Assembly (NCBI GenBank): GCA_002320595.1
Contig: DCKB01000006.1
Coordinates: forward strand, 1 to 42,607
Direction of reading: 5' to 3'
DNA length: 42,607 nucleotides
Origin: Christensenella sp. UBA1685
GTDB lineage: Bacteria > Bacillota > Clostridia > Christensenellales > CAG-138
Below the pieces are notes generated by a model. It was not told where the DNA came from. It saw only the letters and a list, made by a program, of their open reading frames with translations, and did no database searches. Positions 40,205 to 42,607 of this stretch are shown here, piece after piece. The translations under genes were made by a program, and so were the position numbers. Within the stretch, counting starts at the first letter, position 1, and each line of letters starts with the position of its first letter.

Positions 40205-40642
40205 ATGAAAGTCGAAATAAAGGTGCTGCCCGAAGCCAAAGAGCCGTATGCCGTGATCTATGCGAGTGAGATAACTCCGGAAATCCGCCGCACAGCGGCA
40301 CTGCTCGAAACAAAAAACTCTGGTGTGGTCTCTGTGATGGAAAACGAGCGCATCATCGTGCTTCGCCCCGATGAAATCTACATGGTGCGGGTGGAAAACG
40401 AAAAGACGGTCGTATATACCAAGACGAAGCGGCATGACAGCGGCAAGCGGCTGTACGAGTTTGAAGAAATCCTTGGAAAAGGATTTATGAGAATCTCCAA
40501 AGGGACGCTTGCAAACCTGCACTACCTTGACTATGTTGAGTCAACATTGGGAGGACTGATGCTTCTTGTTTTGAAAAACGGCTGCAAGGAGTGCATCTCA
40601 CGGAAGTATCTGCCCGCTTTCAAACAGTATTTAGGATTATAA
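40205..40642 (+). CDS. LytTR-family transcription regulator
   Basis: This 145-residue regulator lacks a receiver domain. Residues ~45-145 form the LytTR DNA-binding domain, with VVSVMENERIIVLRPDEIYMVRVENEKTVVYT, the LYEFEEILGKGFMRISKGTLANLHYLDYVE helix-strand block and GCKECISRKYLPAFKQYLG. Stand-alone LytTR proteins are commonly paired with a DUF3021 membrane protein that holds them inactive; such a gene follows 13 bp downstream. ATG 40205 is used because GAGGTGAT lies just upstream. It probably activates its own promoter through the three 21-bp-spaced repeats at 40084-40134. Confidence 0.92.
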   Translation: MKVEIKVLPEAKEPYAVIYASEITPEIRRTAALLETKNSGVVSVMENERIIVLRPDEIYMVRVENEKTVVYTKTKRHDSGKRLYEFEEILGKGFMRISKGTLANLHYLDYVESTLGGLMLLVLKNGCKECISRKYLPAFKQYLGL

Positions 40643-40655
40643 GGAGGTGTCTGTG

Positions 40656-41093
40656 GTGAAGAAACTATTGAAAAAACTCTGTTCCGGCGTCGGCATGGGC
40701 TGCTTCGTCTTCGTTGCAATGCTATTCATTGCTCCGATTTTCGCGGGAGGTGCAAATGCCTTTTTCGCGGAGAAAACGGGTGCAGAATGGCAGCTGACCG
40801 CGCTCTGCTGCATCCTCATATCCGTAGGTTTCTATATTCCGTCTCTGATCTATGAGAACGAGAAGCTCGCTCTGTGGCTTAGGACGCTGATACACATGAC
40901 CATCGGTACGATTGTCTATCTCCTGACGGCGTATTTTGCTGGATGGATGGCATCAGACCTTGTGGGGACAGCACTGCGGCTCCTGATTGCCTTGGGTGCT
41001 GCCGCTATCATCTGGCTTTGCATTTTTCTATACATCAAAGCGCAGGCAAGGAAGATGAACCAAAAAATTAAGGAGAAGCAGCAGGACGAATAA
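40656..41093 (+). CDS. DUF3021 membrane protein, partner of the LytTR regulator
   Basis: This 145-residue membrane protein has four helices, at about residues 12-30, 44-64, 74-96 and 103-124, followed by a basic coiled tail (KAQARKMNQKIKEKQQ). It fits the DUF3021 family in size, topology and position after a LytTR gene. In characterised pairs the membrane protein inhibits the LytTR regulator. Several in-frame GTGs exist at 40647, 40653 and 40656; the last is best spaced from AAGGAGG at 40641-40647. A clear terminator follows. Confidence 0.85.
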   Translation: MKKLLKKLCSGVGMGCFVFVAMLFIAPIFAGGANAFFAEKTGAEWQLTALCCILISVGFYIPSLIYENEKLALWLRTLIHMTIGTIVYLLTAYFAGWMASDLVGTALRLLIALGAAAIIWLCIFLYIKAQARKMNQKIKEKQQDE

Positions 41094-41121
41094 CCGCCAT
41101 CACAAAACATTATTCCTCAAG

Positions 41122-41153
41122 AGCGCAATCGGCGAAAATCGGTTGCGCTTTTT
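41122..41153 (+). terminator. Terminator of the LytTR module
   Basis: Stem AGCGCAATCG / CGGTTGCGCT (one G-T pair) with T5. An almost identical hairpin ends the MerR module at 42222. Confidence 0.82.
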
Positions 41154-41161
41154 CACTGCCT

Positions 41162-41220
41162 GCCCCATACAGCGAGGAACGCCGCAGGGCAGCAAGCGAG
41201 GCGGCGAAAAAGTGCGGCGT
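41162..41220 (+). repeat. Module-boundary repeat, copy B
   Basis: A 59-bp remnant of the 3' coding end of a gene like that at 39726; its reading frame would give APYSEERRRAASEAAKKCGV. It differs from copy A at few positions and shares EER and KKC with copy C, so B and C come from a sister allele. No start or N-terminal part is present. Confidence 0.85.
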
Positions 41221-41276
41221 AAACGATATAGGTAGAAGCGTTCATAAAAATCTGCTATAATTCTTTGAAAAACCTA

Positions 41277-41307
41277 TTGACTGTCACCTTGGGGGATAGC
41301 TTATCCT
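41277..41307 (+). promoter_or_regulatory. MerR-type promoter with 19-bp spacer
   Basis: TTGACT (41277-41282) and TATCCT (41302-41307) are 19 bp apart, the overlong spacing that MerR regulators correct by DNA distortion. A GGATA-GCT-TATCC dyad overlaps the -10. A second TATAAT at 41256-41261 lacks a good -35. Confidence 0.55.
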
Positions 41308-41326
41308 ATATGTGGAGGTGAGTACA

Positions 41327-42184
41327 ATGCTCATAAATGAAGTATGCAAAGAATGTAACCTGACCAAAAAAGCAGTTGAGTATTACACAGAACAGGGACT
41401 AATCCAGCCAAGGATAACAGAAAACGGGTATCGGCAGTTCTCCGAGACAGATGCTTTGAAGCTCAAGCGAATTGCAGTTTTGCGTGGACTGGGCTTTTCC
41501 GTTCCAGAGATTCGTACAATTCTTGAGAATGATAGCCGTACAGCAATTTACGATGTCCTCAACAAGAAAGAACTTGAAATCGCCGAGCTGCAAACAAAGC
41601 AGGCATTGATAAAACAACTTGTGGAAAGCGGCGATTGGGAGCATATTGAAGGACAAGTGGAGGCGCTTCAAAACAAGCAATCCATATTGAACCGTATCCT
41701 TGATAAGTTTCCGGGCTTCTATGGAAAATTCGTATGCTTGCACTTCGCTCCGTTTTTGAGCGAAGCAATCACAACGGATGAGCAGAGGGAAGCGTTTGAA
41801 ACGATCATCCGATACTTGGATGGCATTTCAATAGCCGTTCCCAGCGATGTGCAGCAGTATCTTGATGAGATTAGAGAAAATGCTGATGCTGCTGTGACGC
41901 AAAGCGCATCTGCTGCACTTGCGGCAGCTATGGCAGACCCGGAAAAGTATATTCACGACAACAAGGAACTGCTCGAACAATATCGAGCAGTTACGGAATC
42001 AGAGGAATATAAGGCATCTCCCGCCTACCGACTGCAAGAATATCTAAAGCAATTCCAAAGGGAGAGCGGCTATAACGATGTATTCATTCCCGCAATGCAG
42101 AGGCTTAGCCCCGCTTACCGCGAGTATCACAAATCCCTGCAAGCGGCGAATGAGGTTTTCTTGCGGCATTTCCAGCAGGAGTGA
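41327..42184 (+). CDS. MerR-family transcription regulator with long effector domain
   Basis: This 285-residue protein starts with a MerR winged helix (LINEVCKECNLTKKAVEYYTEQGLI, YRQFSETDALKLKRIAVLRGLGFSVPEIRTIL) and the usual dimerising coiled coil (about residues 75-125). The remaining ~160 residues are mostly helical, with ASAALAAAMADPEKYIHDNKELLEQY and PAYREYHKSLQAANEVFLRHF. I do not recognise this part as TipAS or a GyrI-like ligand domain. ATG 41327 is 8 bases after GGAGG; the earlier GTG at 41312 would overlap that site. It is the only gene of its module. Its target may be its own promoter or the M50 gene downstream. Confidence 0.88.
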   Translation: MLINEVCKECNLTKKAVEYYTEQGLIQPRITENGYRQFSETDALKLKRIAVLRGLGFSVPEIRTILENDSRTAIYDVLNKKELEIAELQTKQALIKQLVESGDWEHIEGQVEALQNKQSILNRILDKFPGFYGKFVCLHFAPFLSEAITTDEQREAFETIIRYLDGISIAVPSDVQQYLDEIRENADAAVTQSASAALAAAMADPEKYIHDNKELLEQYRAVTESEEYKASPAYRLQEYLKQFQRESGYNDVFIPAMQRLSPAYREYHKSLQAANEVFLRHFQQE

Positions 42185-42221
42185 TTTTGCAAAAAGTTCA
42201 TAGAACAATTCCCACCCAGCA

Positions 42222-42255
42222 AAGCGCAATCGACGAAAAGCGGTTGCGCTTTTTT
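42222..42255 (+). terminator. Terminator of the MerR module
   Basis: Stem AAGCGCAATCG / CGGTTGCGCTT with T6, nearly identical to the one at 41122, and again followed directly by the boundary repeat. Confidence 0.82.
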
Positions 42256-42262
42256 CCTGCCT

Positions 42263-42338
42263 GCCCCATACAGCGAGGAACGCCGCAGGGCGGCAAGCGA
42301 AGCGGCGAAAAAGTGCGGCGTTCATAGAAAAGTTGCAC
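42263..42338 (+). repeat. Module-boundary repeat, copy C
   Basis: A remnant of the same 3' coding end, reading APYSEERRRAASEAAKKCGV then HRKVA, and retaining the TTCATAGAAAAGTTGCA tail that copy A has and copy B lacks. Confidence 0.85.
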
Positions 42339-42357
42339 ATTTGTATGGAGACAGGAA

Positions 42358-42404
42358 TTGAAAAGTTCGCGCTTTGCATGGTATAATCATATTGGATGAT
42401 TATA
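42358..42404 (+). promoter_or_regulatory. Promoter with perfect dyad over the -10 box
   Basis: TTGAAA (42358-42363), an 18-bp spacer and TATAAT (42382-42387). The -10 is the start of a perfect 9-5-9 inverted repeat, TATAATCAT (42382-42390) and ATGATTATA (42396-42404), well placed for a repressor of the peptidase gene. The 42405-42493 leader shows further TTGAC motifs at 42416 and 42459 but no clear second promoter. Confidence 0.55.
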
Positions 42405-42493
42405 GCTTAACAGTGTTGACGGCGATGCTACGGTTTTATACTCCGAACTCAGCACCTGTTGACAAATCGGAATTCAGGAGGAGGCGAGCCTTG

Positions 42494-42607
42494 ATGCAAA
42501 AGAGAAAGATATTCTTTTCCTTTGTACTGTCAGCTTTGTTATCTATCTTGTTATATATTGTTTTGCACGAGGCAGGTCACTGTATTGTGGCAATTTTGTG
42601 TGGAGCA
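42494..42607 (+). CDS. M50-like membrane metallopeptidase, 5' part only
   Basis: The first 38 codons are in the window. They encode a basic start (MQKRKIFFSF), a hydrophobic helix (VLSALLSILLYIVL) and the zinc-binding motif HEAGH within it, followed by CIVAILCGA. A membrane-embedded HExxH this close to the N-terminus is typical of M50 site-2-protease-like peptidases. AGGAGGAGG lies 9-17 bases upstream; a TTG at 42491 is an alternative start. The gene continues beyond the window, so its size and partners are unknown. Confidence 0.7.
   Translation, partial: MQKRKIFFSFVLSALLSILLYIVLHEAGHCIVAILCGA

Larger units (their letters stand above)
28165..42607. mobile_element. Tn1549-like integrative conjugative element / genomic island, left part
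   Basis: From about 28.2 kb the DNA becomes markedly more AT-rich than the first 28 kb and the genes are those of mobile elements: toxin-antitoxin, OLD nuclease, ParA/ParB, RepA-like initiator, PcfB and a VirD4 coupling protein in that order. The order ParAB-Rep-PcfB-VirD4 is that of Tn1549-type elements. The left end is not defined; candidates are just after the cotJC terminator or near 31.9 kb. No integrase of this outer element or attachment site is seen, and the right end is outside the window. Confidence 0.6.
36700..42607 (+). mobile_element. Nested Tn4451-like serine-recombinase element
   Basis: Starting within about 20 bp of the VirD4 break, the sequence carries a large serine recombinase, tnpV, a conserved small gene and a chain of cargo modules. 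The left end is probably at about 36695-36710, where VirD4 homology stops. The right end is beyond the window, as the rest of virD4 is not seen before 42607. Confidence 0.65.

Noticed and set aside
1..42607. CRISPR array
   Set aside because: No series of regularly spaced identical 25-40 bp repeats was found; the repeats at 39945, 41162 and 42263 are 1.1-1.2 kb apart, and the 40084-40134 triplet is only an operator array.

Overview
The window looks like a chromosome segment from a fairly GC-rich, Gram-positive, spore-forming member of the Clostridia, probably a gut anaerobe. The evidence is a cotJABC spore-coat operon, an LPXTG-type surface protein, many lipoproteins with Firmicutes-style lipoboxes, strong AGGAGG ribosome binding sites, and a Tn1549/Tn4451-type mobile gene set. 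The genus cannot be told from the sequence alone.

Layout. (1) 104-5549, plus strand: a tight operon with a FecCD/BtuC-type ABC importer (permease, ATPase, binding lipoprotein), an embedded SAM methyltransferase, an XdhC-family molybdenum-enzyme maturation protein and a THEP1-type NTPase. I read it as a molybdate/tungstate (or related metal) uptake and cofactor-handling unit. (2) 5565-5864: an intergenic stretch framed by two hairpins with the same 20-nt core. (3) 5909-15477, minus strand: nine small cell-surface or zinc-ribbon genes (DUF4428-like protein, membrane protein, four lipoproteins or membrane-anchored beta-rich proteins, an LPXTG protein, an AIM24-like protein, and a frameshifted zinc-ribbon gene). 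Two of them are architectural paralogues. (4) 15737-23770, minus strand: a dense signalling block with a transmembrane LuxR regulator, an orphan solute-binding lipoprotein, a degenerate receiver protein, a LuxR response regulator, a membrane histidine kinase, and an 805-residue protein that joins a binding-protein-like sensor to a multi-pass membrane domain and a kinase-like tail. No permease lies nearby, so the binding proteins probably serve sensing. (5) 23952-24040: tRNA-Ser(CGA). (6) 24128-26871: an ABC exporter divergent from a small XRE regulator, with a 25-bp dyad operator candidate between them. (7) 27139-28160: cotJA-cotJB-cotJC and a strong terminator; cotJC lacks its C-terminal third.

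From about 28.2 kb base composition drops and the genes are of mobile-element type: a three-gene HipBST toxin-antitoxin operon, a stand-alone OLD-family nuclease, ParA/ParB, a TIKI/TraB-like protein, a RepA-type initiator, PcfB (DUF3801), and the start of a VirD4/TcpA coupling protein. This is the front part of a Tn1549-like integrative conjugative element. The VirD4 gene is broken just after its Walker A motif by a second, nested element of Tn4451 type, which has a large serine recombinase with an unusual repeat-rich tail followed by tnpV. Behind tnpV lie successive cargo modules (LytTR-DUF3021, a MerR regulator, and an M50-like peptidase running off the window), each preceded by a near-identical ~60-75 bp repeat derived from the 3' end of a conserved small gene.

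The least familiar items are the binding-protein-based signalling block, the modular cargo array with its LytTR operator triplet, the parS-like palindrome inside parB, and the repeat-tailed recombinase.
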